Source of the DNA: Hyaloscypha bicolor E
Lineage: Eukaryota > Ascomycota > Leotiomycetes > Helotiales > Hyaloscyphaceae
DNA: 64,000 nucleotides
Direction of reading: 5' to 3'
Assembly: GCF_002865645.1 (NCBI RefSeq)
Contig: NW_020194619.1
Coordinates: 1,462,442 to 1,526,441 of the forward strand
Both the position numbers and the translations under genes were made by a program. This document shows, piece after piece, positions 42,859 to 53,670 of the stretch (its first letter is position 1; each line of letters begins with the position of its first letter). The notes below the pieces were generated by a model that worked only from the letters and a program-made list of their open reading frames with translations, was not told the DNA's origin and searched no databases.

Positions 42859-44673
42859 ATGGCGTCCAAAAGCTCCCCAGTATGTGGAAGTGCTGGAGGC
42901 TCAGAAGACACTTCAAGTGGCAGCCCAAAGCCCAAGATCAACCGTACACGCACAGGCTGTCTTACTTGTCGAAGGCGAAGGAAAAAATGCGACGAAGCAA
43001 AACCGGCTTGCAAGGCTTGTGTAAAAACGAATGTTTTCTGTGAAGGTTACCCTCCACTAACCATTTGGGGAAATCGGAGGGTTGGCAAAAGAATTCCAAA
43101 GACGAAACCAACTCCAATTGCTTTTTTGGAGACGCTGGAAAGGACTGGAGGGATGATGACGGGACGAAGCAGTGCCAATGTGAACATGTTTCCACCTCAG
43201 AATGCTGGCACCTTCGACGATGAGACGTCTGACCCCAACCACGAAATGGCTCAGTGGTGCAATGTACCAATATTACCCCAATCCTCCACGATTTGTTTCG
43301 ATCAACGCAATGGCAGCTTCGAAGACGACGCAGCAGACGATGACTACAGCCTTCTGTTTCAACAACCCAGTCAACCAGCTCCTTTCGGCGAGCAATTCGT
43401 GTCATACAAGCAGGCGATATCTGCATTCAGCACTCAGCAAGCCAACTCCGGAAGCTTCCTTATTGGTCGAAGCAGGACCGTCGAGACAATAACCTCTCAG
43501 GACGTGGCCCGGCCGCGTTGTATGCCCCCTGAACTCCCATTTCTTATATCTGGATTGGAATCAACTCTCCATAGGCGACTGTTTTATCACTTCACGCATG
43601 TCATGTCTAGAGTGTTGACCACGTCGAGTGATGATTCTAACCCAATGAATTCCATTGTGACGCCTCTGGCTCTGGCAGATCCGACCCTCATGCACACTCT
43701 CCTCTCCCTCGCTTGCTCTCATCTCTTGAATCTCCAACCGGCCGGGATGAGCCCCGAACTTAGCGGAGAGAGGAATCGACTTCACCAAAAAGCTTTGCAA
43801 ACCCAGACGCAACGAATAGAAGCACTGAAAAGAACTGCAGCAGCCATTGCCTCACAATCTTTGTCCCAAGATCGGGACGCCATTTTCGCTACTTCCCTTC
43901 TACTCTGCCTGTATGAGATATGTGAAGGAACAGGTGGTGATGGCTGGCGAGTCCACCTCCAAATGGCACGGGAGTTGCTCAACATCACCTCAACAGCGAC
44001 AATGAACCCTTTCCTTCTCGAATTCTTCCTTTATCACGACTCGCTCGCTATGGTCACGGTGCCTTCTTCGACACCTCGTATCAACTGCCCCACTAATCTG
44101 TCCGATCAGAACCCATCCCTCGTCGGTGTTCAAGACGGTCTTATCGAATACGTTACACGCATATCGTCACTGCGTTCGGAAGCTGGGCCTGGCTCATTTC
44201 CTCCGAAATACGACATAATCAACAAGGCTCTGGAGATCTGGGAAGATCTTTTTCGCTGGAAGCCAAAAGACACGCCTTGCAAAGATCGAGAACTGATCGC
44301 GCAGTTCTATCAATGGGCACTCTTTATCTGGCTCTTCTCCATCATCTACCCAAACGGAAAGTCGGACCCCCTTGTTCAGTCTGCTGTCAAAGATATGGCA
44401 GCTGGAATGACCGAGATCATATCTGGCGATGGGGTGATGGCTTGTTTGCTCTTTCCATTATTCGTCGTTGGATCCGCGGCGATACGGCAGGAGGATAGAA
44501 ATGCTGTCACGAAGCATTTCAAACGGGTGCGAGCATGGAGTAGCTTGGGAAACGTGGATCTGACGTTCGAAGTGGTGAAGAAGATGTGGGAAGACCATGA
44601 CGCCGGCCAGCCGCGAAGCTGGGATTGGGTGATTCAATTGGAGAGGCATGGGATGAGCTTGCTCGTAACGTAG
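42859..44673 (+). CDS. Zn2Cys6 fungal transcription factor
   Basis: Single exon of 604 residues. Zinc cluster at residues 34-60: GCLTCRRRRKKCDEAKPACK, then CVKTNVFC, a full binuclear cluster. It is followed by a basic linker (GNRRVGKRIPKTKPTP). The long C-terminal part carries the features of the fungal regulator domain PF11951 (HRRLFYHFTHVMSRVL, LMHTLLSLACSHLLNL, FATSLLLCLYEICEGTGGDG, VCLLFPLFVVGSAAI-like and RVRAWSSLGNVDLTFEVVKK). The product binds CGG-type half sites in the nucleus. It lies between the HRQ gene (same strand) and the broken sugar transporter (opposite strand), convergent with the latter. Target genes cannot be deduced. Confidence 0.9.
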   Translation: MASKSSPVCGSAGGSEDTSSGSPKPKINRTRTGCLTCRRRRKKCDEAKPACKACVKTNVFCEGYPPLTIWGNRRVGKRIPKTKPTPIAFLETLERTGGMMTGRSSANVNMFPPQNAGTFDDETSDPNHEMAQWCNVPILPQSSTICFDQRNGSFEDDAADDDYSLLFQQPSQPAPFGEQFVSYKQAISAFSTQQANSGSFLIGRSRTVETITSQDVARPRCMPPELPFLISGLESTLHRRLFYHFTHVMSRVLTTSSDDSNPMNSIVTPLALADPTLMHTLLSLACSHLLNLQPAGMSPELSGERNRLHQKALQTQTQRIEALKRTAAAIASQSLSQDRDAIFATSLLLCLYEICEGTGGDGWRVHLQMARELLNITSTATMNPFLLEFFLYHDSLAMVTVPSSTPRINCPTNLSDQNPSLVGVQDGLIEYVTRISSLRSEAGPGSFPPKYDIINKALEIWEDLFRWKPKDTPCKDRELIAQFYQWALFIWLFSIIYPNGKSDPLVQSAVKDMAAGMTEIISGDGVMACLLFPLFVVGSAAIRQEDRNAVTKHFKRVRAWSSLGNVDLTFEVVKKMWEDHDAGQPRSWDWVIQLERHGMSLLVT

Positions 44674-44800
44674 CCTCGCAAGATAATGTGACCATGGCCA
44701 GAATGTTCTTAGATTAGATTGTGCGAAGAATGGGATGTACCTTGAGATTGGAAATAACAATATCTTGATCGTAAGACAGTAAGACAGATTCTGTCCTACA

Positions 44801-46335
44801 TCATCTCTTTTGTCTCAACAATGGTAATTGCTCGCAATCTTCCTCCTCCTCATTATTATCCCCCGGCATTTTCTCAAACTTCCCGCCATCAACCCTCTTA
44901 ACACTCCAACTCCCATCCTCCTTCGCACTATTAAAGAACTCCTGGCTCTCTTCGAAACTCCGTCCTCCACTCTCTGGCGTGTATTTCCAGGTCCACCACC
45001 CAGCAAAAATATTCGTGACCGCAAACACCAGGAACAACCAATACTTTAGACTGTTAAACCCAATCGGGGTCAGCAATGTGATAGCAAAATTCGCCAATCC
45101 CCAGATAATACCGCTGATAGCACTCCCCTGTGCTCTTGCTGTGCTGGAATAAATCTCAGTGGGGATAAGCCAGACGGTAGCCAACCACCCAATGCAAAAG
45201 GTAGTAGTAGCAACAAATAGCGTGACGCTCCCCGGAATCTCAACTGCTAGATCTGGCACGTCTGGAAGACCCTGCGCTATTCCTCCAAATCCAGTAAGAA
45301 TGGCAAAGCATATAGCAAGACCAGCAGCCCCCCAGACCATGAGTTTCCGTCTTCCGACTATGTTCATGGAAAGCCAGGCAGAGGCCATCATGAGGGAATA
45401 CAAGATATAGTTCCCAAGGGTCAAGTACTCTGCTTCCCAGGTGTCAAAACCGAGAAGTTGGAAGATCTGCGGTCCGTAGACTGACACAGCGCCACAGCCT
45501 GTAAATGCTTGATTTATCTGTCCCATTACTGTGACCATCGAGGGGTGAAATTGTGAGCCGCTTGGGAGGAGCATGTACCCTACTTTGCATCGCTTTCGTT
45601 GTCCTGTGCTTCTTGCAAGCCGTTGAGTTTGGACTTCGCATCTTTTTTGGACCACACTTCTTCGAGCGCTTTTTGGGCCTCATATTTTTGCTCCTTGCTC
45701 ATGAAGTAGCGGGGTGACTCGGGGAGCCGGCTGATGAAGGACACTAGTAAAATTGGGAAGAGCTGCATGACCATGATGGGGATTCGCCATGCCCACCGTG
45801 ACTCCTTCAAGCCGCGGGTCACGCCGAGGCTGATGCCGTATGCAATCAGCAGGCCGAAGATGTTCATTTGGAATTCTTGGGCCAGGGCTCGACCTCTTGC
45901 TCCGTCGGAGGAGAGCTCGGAGCTGTACTTCGTACACGGGGGATCACGGCGTCGATGCCTCCTACTCCTAATCCCAAGGCTACTCGGCCTGTGAGCATGC
46001 AGGCTAGTGCTCTTCCTTTCCAGGGTGAGAAGCCATGCATTGAGAGGCCGGATATGAACATGAGGATGTTGCCAAGTGAGGTTGTAATAAGGCAGGTGAA
46101 GATGGAGGGTTTGCGGCCTTCTTTGTCTGCGAGCCAGGAAGCTATCACGGCTCCGACTGCACAACCTAGGTAGTAGGCTGAGACTATGATGCCGATGATT
46201 GGGGATTTTTTGATATTTGCATGGTCTCGAGGTGGAATAGTTTGTGTTGACAAGCGACATCATCCCTGGATCAGAGGTCGGAACCAAACATATGTATGAT
46301 ATGGCATAGGCCAGAAGTACCTTGATCGTCCTCAT
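44801..46335 (-). pseudogene. Broken MFS sugar transporter
   Basis: All parts of a sugar-porter MFS protein are present on the minus strand, but in shifting frames. N-terminus: MRTIKVLLAYAISYICLV and DPGMMSLVNTN. A shift at about 46230-46250 leads to QTIPPRDHANIKKSPIIG, then ASWLADKEGRKPS and GRVALGLGVGGIDAVIP. Another shift at about 45922-45943 leads to YSSELSSDGARGRALAQEFQ and RLPESPRYFMSKEQKYEAQK. A third at about 45580-45590 leads to VGYMLLPSGSQFHP, VYGPQIFQLLGFDTWEAEYL, WLIPTEIYSSTARAQGSA and YTPESGGRSFEE. None of the breaks coincides with a usable intron. Intact, it would be a 12-segment proton-coupled sugar importer. Preserved sequence between breaks suggests recent loss. Confidence 0.8.
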
Positions 46336-46857
46336 AGAGAGTAATCACTGTACTTGAGAACAGAACTACTTCATGCTTCTTGGTAAAGATATGAAATATA
46401 GAGGAGTCTCCTGCCATCTTGGAGGGTGGATTGGGCATTTTAAGAGTTTTTGTGATCTGCTCGATCAAGATGAAGTATCGAAGAGAAAGAAATCATGAGA
46501 AAGAAATATAAATAGAGAGAGGGAAGGGAAGTTTGGTTTTACCTTCGAAAAGTTCTCACACTAATGCATAGTTAATGGAGGGGGATCATCATTTGGTGGA
46601 GGGCAGATGCACCAGACGTCATTCTCTTGTGACATCTGAAAATCCGGAGAAAACACACCGGTCAATTACCCACGCGCGTCAACACTTGCGGTAAATTGGG
46701 ACCACCCAGATTGCACGAGTTGCGGAGGTACAATTGCAGATGTCGATGGAAAGATTCTGGTGGTTGAAGAGCGAGAAATGAGTCCCGACGCGTCGAGCCT
46801 TCTCGTTTGAGGCGTCAGCCTTCTCGCAGATCAACCCCACGACATGACCCTGCAACC
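46336..46857. other. Intergenic region
   Basis: About 520 bases between the pseudogene start and the divergent orphan gene. No gene seen. Confidence 0.4.
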
Positions 46858-48002
46858 ATGCCTCCTCCACCGCTGGTGAGCTCTATCTGCACTTCTCTGA
46901 CGCTTTTATCTGATTAAGAGCTCTGCAGACACCCTCACCACATCGGTTCGTGATCAAGAAGGAGCGGAAAGTCCGACAAACGCCTTTGGCACAAGAGCAT
47001 ACTCCTGGTCCGAATCCGCAATTCAAATCAACTCCACGATTCACCTTCCCTTCGACCCCAAGGCCGACCGTTTCGCAGACTCTCCCTCTAGCTACACCAG
47101 CAGCGACGCGTTATCTGACTCCTGCGAGCAAGACACCAAGGGAACACGATGTTATCGAAAGCTTCTCGTCCGATCACGATATCCAGGACTCAATTGAGAC
47201 CGAGGACCAAGAACTACACCAGGAATACCTATCTGCAGACGAAGAGGGTGATTACAAGATAGAGGAGCGGACTATAAAACGTCGACGTATCTCCTCATCA
47301 CCAGAACCCGGCAACGAGGAAGGGGAGAAAGATGAAGAGCTACCCCAAATCCCCTCGGACACTCAAGACTCAGTCTCCTCCTCCCTCCCTATCCTCTCCT
47401 CACCACCCGCGCCTCGCCGCCCTATAACTACAACAGCCCCTCGATTTATAACCTCAACCCCTGCACATCCTGCCACTCCTCAACCTTCTACGTCTAAACA
47501 AGCAACTTTCCTCAAACCTCCTCGATTTCGGCCGCCGGATCCCTCTGAAAGTGCTCAAGGTGCTTTAGATCCATTACCAGAGCAATTCTCTCCGCATAGA
47601 AGAGGACAGAACTATGTTAATGGAGGGCTAGCTGCCGAGGTCAGGGACTGGCTTGTTAACATCGAGAGCACGGTACCTTCCAAAGAGGCAGGGAAGAGGG
47701 ATGATGAGTGGCTTGTTAGGATTGAGGTTGGTGAGGTTAGTGGCGGCGGCGCCGAGTCGCAGGCGAGGATGCTGTTGGTCAGAGGGAGGCAGGTCCATTC
47801 TATGAATGGCGGAGAGGGAGAGATGGTGGACACTGTGAGCAATGTGAGAGTTATGCTTGCTGGGGAGGGACAAGCGACTGGATTGCAGAGGGGGAGTAGA
47901 CTTGAAGCAGGAAAGACGGTGGGGATTAAAGGACCCGTTTGGGAGGTTGTGATCGAGGGGGAGAAATGGGGTGTGGCTGTTGATTGGAAGGTTTTGCCTT
48001 GA
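46858..48002 (+). CDS. Conserved fungal orphan, disordered N-terminus and small C-terminal domain
   Basis: Exon 1 is only 18 nt (46858-46875, MPPPPL), followed by a 53-nt intron and exon 2 at 46929-48002, giving 363 residues. Start supported by TPSPHRFVIKKER following the junction. The first ~200 residues are disordered, rich in Pro/Ser/Thr, with a basic KRRRISSSPEP motif that may be a nuclear signal. From about residue 190 the sequence looks conserved: PPRFRPPDPSE, LPEQFSPHRRGQNYVNGGLA and EVRDWLVNIES. The C-terminal ~130 residues alternate strands and glycine turns (WLVRIEVGEVSGG, RMLLVRGRQVHS, VGIKGPVWEVVIEGEKWGVA), as in an OB fold. A role in DNA or telomere binding would be speculation. 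Confidence 0.75.
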
Positions 48003-48535
48003 CGCACGTCTGGTGGAGAAATTTGGCAACGTGAAGTGCTGACATAGCAGGAGCTTGAGCTCTTCAAGGAGGAGCGGATATGATATAAATGACATGCCCT
48101 TTGATACCCCTGAAAGCTCTCCAGCTTGTCATCCACTCTTGTCCGTCACGTGAGTACCCCTTTTCGATTCCTTCGGATTCTGGTGTTTTCCATCCCAAAA
48201 TCACTCACCGAATATCAACTTCACACCTTCCAAATCCGGCTTCCAAGTGCGTTGTCCGAGAAGAGAGACTGCAGTTCAACAGAAGAACTCGGCAATGACT
48301 CACCGGCAGGAACATCTATCGGGACGCCGCAGCCAAGCACGAGTGGGCTGAATGTAGAACGGTAACACTTTCACCAAAACAAATTATCTAAGAAATCTCA
48401 AGCTCAATTGCAAGGTATAAAGCAAGTGTCCTTTCCTCTCATCCCTCGATATCTTTCCCCACTTGAGCCCGGTCCTTTCTTCCAACACGCAATTCCTTTC
48501 CAAGGTCTGTCCTCTTTGAGTTCATACCGCCAAAA
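48003..48535. other. Intergenic, promoter of GNAT gene
   Basis: About 530 bases; includes the perfect palindrome TCACGTGA at 48146-48153. Confidence 0.4.
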
Positions 48536-49306
48536 ATGGCAGCTTCAAGTCCCCTCCCGCCCATAACTCTGCTCCCTGCCTCAGCCCCCGATTTCTACCC
48601 CATAGCCGCCCTGGAAGCGCATGTCTTCTACTCAGAAGAATTCTCCGCCGTCGCCTTCGGGCCCACCCGTGACTCCCGAGGAAACTTGCTTTTGCGGGAA
48701 AAGACTTTGGCTAGTCAGCCGAAAGAGAAAGGGTCGAAGAATGTGATTACGAAAGCTGTTATTTTGAAAGAGAGTGGAGAGGAGGAATTGGTTGGTGCTG
48801 CGGGGTGGAGTTTTCATTTGACGAGGGAAGATGGGGTGGTAAATGGTGAGATAGGAGAGGAGGGAATAGGGGATGGGAAAGGGGAGAAGAAAGAGAATGG
48901 GTGGGGAGAGGGGGCTAATGTTAAGCTTTGTGAGGATGTGTTTTTGGGGGCTGAGAAGCATATCGCGAGGAGTACAGAGGGGAGGAGTTATGCTAGTGAG
49001 TTTTATTCTCCTTTTCCTTCCTCTCACCCGAGACTGACTGATGGAATAGAGTTGAATACTCTTGTGGTGTCACCAGAATACCAGAGAAGAGGAATTGGCA
49101 AGTTGTTGATAGAAGATGGGTTAAAGGAGGCAGATAGGCTGGGTCTGCAAGCTGTGCTTGGTGCGAGTAAAGAGGGACTGGGGTTGTATAAAAAGTATGG
49201 GTTTACGGAGTTTGAAGTTATGGAGGTTAGGTTGTGGGAGTATGAGGGAGGCGAGGGGATGGGGCTTGATAGGCATGTTGTCATGCATCGTCCTGCCGTG
49301 AAGTAG
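48536..49306 (+). CDS. GNAT family N-acetyltransferase
   Basis: Exons 48536-48995 and 49050-49306, joined in phase 1 over a 54-nt intron, give 238 residues. The acetyl-CoA-binding motif A is VVSPEYQRRGIGKLLIEDGL (R/Q-x-x-G-x-G). It is followed by LGLQAVLGASKEGLGLYKKY and GFTEFE, the usual C-terminal GNAT strand and helix. The N-terminal strand reads YPIAALEAHVFYSEEFSAVA. An insertion rich in Gly/Glu/Lys (about residues 100-130) separates the first strands from motif A. GNAT enzymes transfer acetyl groups to amines of small molecules or proteins; the substrate is unknown. Length is longer than the minimal ~150-residue family because of the insertion. Confidence 0.88.
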   Translation: MAASSPLPPITLLPASAPDFYPIAALEAHVFYSEEFSAVAFGPTRDSRGNLLLREKTLASQPKEKGSKNVITKAVILKESGEEELVGAAGWSFHLTREDGVVNGEIGEEGIGDGKGEKKENGWGEGANVKLCEDVFLGAEKHIARSTEGRSYASEFYSPFPSSHPRLTDGIELNTLVVSPEYQRRGIGKLLIEDGLKEADRLGLQAVLGASKEGLGLYKKYGFTEFEVMEVRLWEYEGGEGMGLDRHVVMHRPAVK

Positions 49307-49479
49307 GTATAGATCAAATCCTTTTCGTCACAAAGAGATCGAGAATTGATGACCCGTAGGAATGGAAGTTGGCCAACCTCAGCCGCCGAAGAGATGAAAT
49401 TGAGTGGAAGCTAGCTACAAGAATTGTTGGATCATTTTAATGACGGTTTCAACCAATCAAAGGTCCCCGTCAAACAACA

Positions 49480-50364
49480 TCATAATTTTGACAACAGGAA
49501 TCGGCGCCTCAATTGCTGTGTTCCTCTCACCAACTCTGCACACAATGCCTCCACACCCGCCACCCGTGCCAGAAACTCTGCTCTCGTCTCCTCTCCCCGA
49601 AATGTTCGTCCGAACTTGACTGGTTGCCCTGGGACCAGGGTCTTCGTCCGAGTTTTGCGGGCTGCGCGACCAACGACATCATGGAGCTCGACCATGTCGG
49701 AAAACCGGAGGAAATCCGTGACTTGGAGGGCGCCAGGCGTGATGAAGTCGTGGTTGATGGCGAGGGCCTTGGGGTAGGTGCGGAAGGTAGCGGCCATTTC
49801 GTTGAGGAGACGGAACCAAGGGAAGGTAACCCCCTGAGGGGGTTGGTTGGTGATGTAGAGAGTGTCCGAGTCCGGACAGAAATGGAGGTCGGTTGTCATC
49901 CGACGAGTGCCGTTGATTGTCTCGGTGATGGTGGTGTAGTCTCGTCGTACCTCGTCCCAAGCTTCTCCGGGGATCATTGGGGTGGATTGGCAGATTGTGA
50001 GGAAGGGCGGACCAAGATGGTGGGTGAGAGAGAGAATTCGGCGGGGGCGAGCCGCCTTCCAGACCTGAGATGAGTGTTAGCTTGAATTCTTCAATATAAG
50101 ATGATTGCTGAGGAAAGATTCAGCTGCAAAAGAAGGAATTGGACTTCCAATGCGATCTTCATATGAAAAAGAGACCAACAAAACCCAAGGAACACCAGTC
50201 GAAAAGATCGAAAAGGGATGACAGAATCTTCAGGGGTTACTTACCATCTTTCGAAGCTCCTTGGGCAACTCGTTGAAACGGTCAAACGACTTCGCTGGTG
50301 CTCTTCCCCACTGGCGGAGAGGAACATTGCTCGTCGATTTTCCGGATCCTGTTATAAGACCCAT
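49480..50364 (-). CDS. 2EXR-domain-like fungal protein
   Basis: Minus-strand exons 50245-50364 and 49480-50064, separated by a 180-nt intron, give 234 residues. Exon 1 ends FDRFNELPKELRKM and exon 2 begins VWKAARPRRIL, which together make the F-x-x-LP-x-E-L-R-x-x-I/V-W motif of the 2EXR (F-box-like) family. Further parts include RRMTTDLHFCPDSDTLYITN and FVRL-like FPWFRLLNE, typical of the family's beta-rich middle. Met at 50364 was chosen; the frame is open to an upstream Met at 50532. These proteins are abundant in Leotiomycetes and Sordariomycetes and have no known function, though a ubiquitin-ligase adaptor role has been suggested by the F-box-like start. Confidence 0.78.
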
Positions 50365-51383
50365 GATGAGATGGAAGAGGCAGTCGGAGAGAGAGAATGA
50401 GGTATGGTGGGATGAGAAGTGTCCGAAGATCAATGAGTGTTGTGAAGAGTGGATGGAAGTAAGCAAGTAGCTGCGAAGCTTGAGTTGTGAGTCGAGAGAA
50501 GACGTTGCTATCGAGAAATCGTGCGATGCCAAAGAAGAAAGGAGGGAAGATGGAAAGGAAATGGTACTTTATAGTTATTTGCTCTGATGCCGCACAATGA
50601 AACGTTGGACAATAGCTATGATGGAGAGAATCGAGAATGTTCGCAACTTTGCTAAACCTATTGTTGCGACAAATTACAGGTTGTAAGTGTGGGATGACAA
50701 TAGTAATTTGCCATTGTCAAGTCAAGTGAATGCAGACGTGAGTAAGCCTTGCAAGATGATAGAGGCATATTAATGAGTAATGAGATCCTTCGAGATCCGT
50801 CAATACAAGAGAGAAATTCTTGGACAAAGCTCACGACAGAAGATGACATATATATACCCCGGTTGCCAATGCATACCTTGATCCATAGACATGATGTGAG
50901 AAGTGAGAGCCACTCGAGTGAATTCCCATAACAGTAATATACACCTCATCGAGCGCCACGACTTCTTGGGCACAGTAGGCATTGAAAGTACAGCCAAGGA
51001 ATAACAGGTTTGCGGAGATGATACTGCAGGATCAACTGCACTATGCAATTCCTCCTAAATGTGACCTAGGCCTTGAACAAAAATTGAGGGAAGGTCCAAC
51101 AGGCGCCGCGAATGGAGATTCTCCTGCCGCTTGGCTTGTGCTCGAACCGGAGAAATGGCTCAAAACGTACTAAAGTTTGAACGGGGACTGTTTTTGGTGT
51201 GTCTTTGTACATAGTCCTACACGTTTTCTCTAACGCCACCGCTCCAATACTGTACAAAATAAAGTGCCCCATGTATTGGTACGTTGTGAAATCAGAATCA
51301 CCTCTTCTAGTCCATCCGCAGTGTTCGTACAAGGACACCGCTCTATTCTAACTCATCTCACCTCCCGCATGCGCCCAGACTCC
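50365..51383. other. Intergenic region
   Basis: About 1 kb. A 90-codon minus-strand ORF at 51066-51338 (MGHFILYSIGAVALEKTCRT) has some protein character, but I cannot place it or find introns. Confidence 0.35.
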
Positions 51384-52010
51384 TCAGTCGCCTCTGTATG
51401 CAAGCTTAAACCTTCTATCCTGCTCCTCCTTTGCTTTTCTCCTTCTCGGACCCCACCTCGCCTTTACAGCCTCGAACTTTTCCTGCATCTCCTTCTTCCT
51501 CTCCGCATTATCCACTCCGCATTGGGTCAAGCAAATGCTGACGAACAACGACGAGCAATTGAACTTCCTCGCTAGCTTCGTGTTGGTCCACTGATCTGGA
51601 TCCTGCTGCTTCAGTTTGACGATTTCCGCAATATCTGCATCGCTCAGATGGTGATGGGGGACTTTCGGCTTTGCTCGTATGGGTGGTGGTAATCGCATTT
51701 GCGACGAGGAGAACTTCTGTGCGGTGGCCACGAGGAGCTGTTTTCGTTTGTCTTCTTTTGGGAGGAATTTGAGCGGAGTGTGGAGGACCGATGGAGCTGA
51801 GGAAGGCGGATTGAAGATGATATGGTCCTGTTGTACCGGAGTCTTCGAATATGAGGGGAGGAAGGACGGCTCCGGCTTGACATTCAGACGTGACTTCGAG
51901 CGTCGGTATGAGGATTCATGGCGACTGGATGCGGCATTGAGTGCAAGCAGGCATTGCGCCCTGCCTGAGAGGAGGTTGGCGACAGGTCTTCGGAATAAAC
52001 TGGCCTCCAT
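51384..52010 (-). CDS. MRPL20: Mitochondrial large-subunit ribosomal protein mL58 (Mrpl20 family)
   Basis: Single exon of 208 residues. The basic N-terminus without acidic residues (MEASLFRRPVANLLSGRAQC) is a plausible mitochondrial presequence. The rest follows the fungal mL58 pattern: FLPKEDKRKQLLVATAQKFS, HHLSDADIAEIVKLKQQDPD, QWTNTKLARKFNCSSLFVSI and a highly basic C-terminal helix (KFEAVKARWGPRRRKAKEEQ). The W-T-x-x-K-L-A-x-K-F-x-C-S motif is the family hallmark. The protein is part of the mitochondrial 54S subunit and is fungal specific. It is divergently arranged with the orphan phosphoprotein gene at 52513. Confidence 0.88.
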   Translation of the reverse strand: MEASLFRRPVANLLSGRAQCLLALNAASSRHESSYRRSKSRLNVKPEPSFLPSYSKTPVQQDHIIFNPPSSAPSVLHTPLKFLPKEDKRKQLLVATAQKFSSSQMRLPPPIRAKPKVPHHHLSDADIAEIVKLKQQDPDQWTNTKLARKFNCSSLFVSICLTQCGVDNAERKKEMQEKFEAVKARWGPRRRKAKEEQDRRFKLAYRGD

Positions 52011-52512
52011 TGCTGAGAAAGAACTGCACTCATGAAGCTCTCGATATTTTCGACGATGTGCTGCTTACATAAGATAAAACGTCAGGGGGGTGCATGCACA
52101 AGTTGCACAAACGGCGTGGGCCGCCAATTCGGATCTCATGACTGCTCGCTCGTCAGAGGCGGCCCGGCAAGGAACATCAATGCATTGAATCAAAGGACAC
52201 TCGCACCCAGCTCAGCTCACAAGTCACCCCGTCAGCTCCTGGCCGCCATAAATGTCGCTGCCGATGTCTCCAATTCCTCGAGCTCTCTAGAGCACCTAAA
52301 TACCAGTTTGTTCCGTCTACCCATAGTCGTATCGCTAGCTGAACACGTAAGTTTCTCCTCCTGAATGTTAGATTATGGTGCATGAGTCTCAAGGACAGGC
52401 CAGCAGACCACAATTATAGCCTAAGCGACGAATCTCAGCTATATTATCAACCGCGACGCCTGCGTGTTCCTGAATACCTACACTTTTCGCCGGCACTCTG
52501 AAGCTGCTCAAA
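52011..52512. other. Divergent intergenic region
   Basis: About 500 bases between mL58 and the orphan gene. No coding sequence supported. Confidence 0.4.
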
Positions 52513-53670
52513 ATGAGCGCATCCGAGTCGAGCACGCTGCATCCCAATACTCCTGTTCCAGCTGCTCAAGCGCCATTAATCGCGTCGAAAGTTCCTCTAC
52601 TTGGCGAAGGATTCCAAGAAACGACAAGGACATCTATGTTCAAATCTGCCGACAGCAGCGATGCCGAGGAAGATTTTGAGAAGACGGAAGGTGATGGAGT
52701 GAAGCAAGCAAGGAGGAGATTGTTTGGATTTGGGAAGAAAAAAGAGGATGATAAGACGAAAGGAAAGAAGAAGAGTGAGCTCGCGCCAGTCACGAGCTTG
52801 GGAAATTTCACAACACCAATCGCACAACCCGTAGCACGTCGAATTCCTCTACAGAACTCCTCCCCCCCGCGATCACACCCAGACTATCCATATCATACAT
52901 CTACTTCGCCGCAACGGAATCTGTACTCCTCCTCTCCCCGTATCGTGTCACCTGCTGGCTCGCAAATATTTGAGAGAGATGTGCAGGACGATACACTCCC
53001 AGGACCGAACTCTCCAGCGATCCCATCACACATTCAGACAGAGAATCATATTCCGCCAGTGTTAGATGCTTCCTCGGAAGCCATTACGAACAACGAACTC
53101 AATCCAGATACAGTTGAAATTGTGATGCACTCCTACCACCAACCTGCCGCGGTGGCAGTGACGGGCATGGGCATGGAACCGATTGCAGGGAATTGGGCGG
53201 ATGAGCTTATTGCCCATCCAGACAAAGATGACGCAGCTTCGAACTACGGTGCGCTGGATAGTACAGATGTTCGACGGTTGAGTTTCATCTCCTTTTCAGA
53301 TATTGTACAGTCCGAGCATGCAGAGCATGCTGGGAGCAGAGACTCTATGTACGTGGCGGGCTTAAGTACATTGTCTTCGGGATACAACAGGTCACCTTCG
53401 CCGGTACGATCCCCGGTCTCATCCCAAGGGTTCGGTACGTCCCCTCCAACAAGCAAATCCGCATCCGTAAAGGGCGTTGAGCTGTCGCCCCGAGGGAAGG
53501 CTCTGGGAAGTCCGATTTTGACTCATCCAACGCTCAATGGTGGCGAGCTGACAATAGAGACGATGTCCCAAGCTTTGAGAAGGACAGGGAGTGGTGATCT
53601 CAGTGGCGTGAGGAGTCAGCCTCTGAGCCCGTCGAGCCCGGATGGACTGTCTGATAAGTCCTTCCGTTGA
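52513..53670 (+). CDS. Conserved fungal Ser/Pro-rich protein, unknown function
   Basis: Single exon of 385 residues. Largely disordered, with a Lys-rich block (FGFGKKKEDDKTKGKKK) near residue 72, many SP/TP sites and a conserved short segment at about 235-275: GNWADELIAHPDKDDAASNY, GALDSTDVRRLSFISFSDIV. RRLS and R-x-x-S sites are protein kinase A or CaM-kinase-like targets. Late blocks such as ELTIETMSQALRRTGSGDLS are also typical. I recognise it as a Pezizomycotina orphan present in single copy. It might be a signalling scaffold, but no domain supports a function. Confidence 0.75.
   Translation: MSASESSTLHPNTPVPAAQAPLIASKVPLLGEGFQETTRTSMFKSADSSDAEEDFEKTEGDGVKQARRRLFGFGKKKEDDKTKGKKKSELAPVTSLGNFTTPIAQPVARRIPLQNSSPPRSHPDYPYHTSTSPQRNLYSSSPRIVSPAGSQIFERDVQDDTLPGPNSPAIPSHIQTENHIPPVLDASSEAITNNELNPDTVEIVMHSYHQPAAVAVTGMGMEPIAGNWADELIAHPDKDDAASNYGALDSTDVRRLSFISFSDIVQSEHAEHAGSRDSMYVAGLSTLSSGYNRSPSPVRSPVSSQGFGTSPPTSKSASVKGVELSPRGKALGSPILTHPTLNGGELTIETMSQALRRTGSGDLSGVRSQPLSPSSPDGLSDKSFR

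Noticed and set aside
51066..51338. 90-codon minus ORF (MGHFILYSIGAVALEK)
   Set aside because: Not recognised and not linked to any neighbouring exon.
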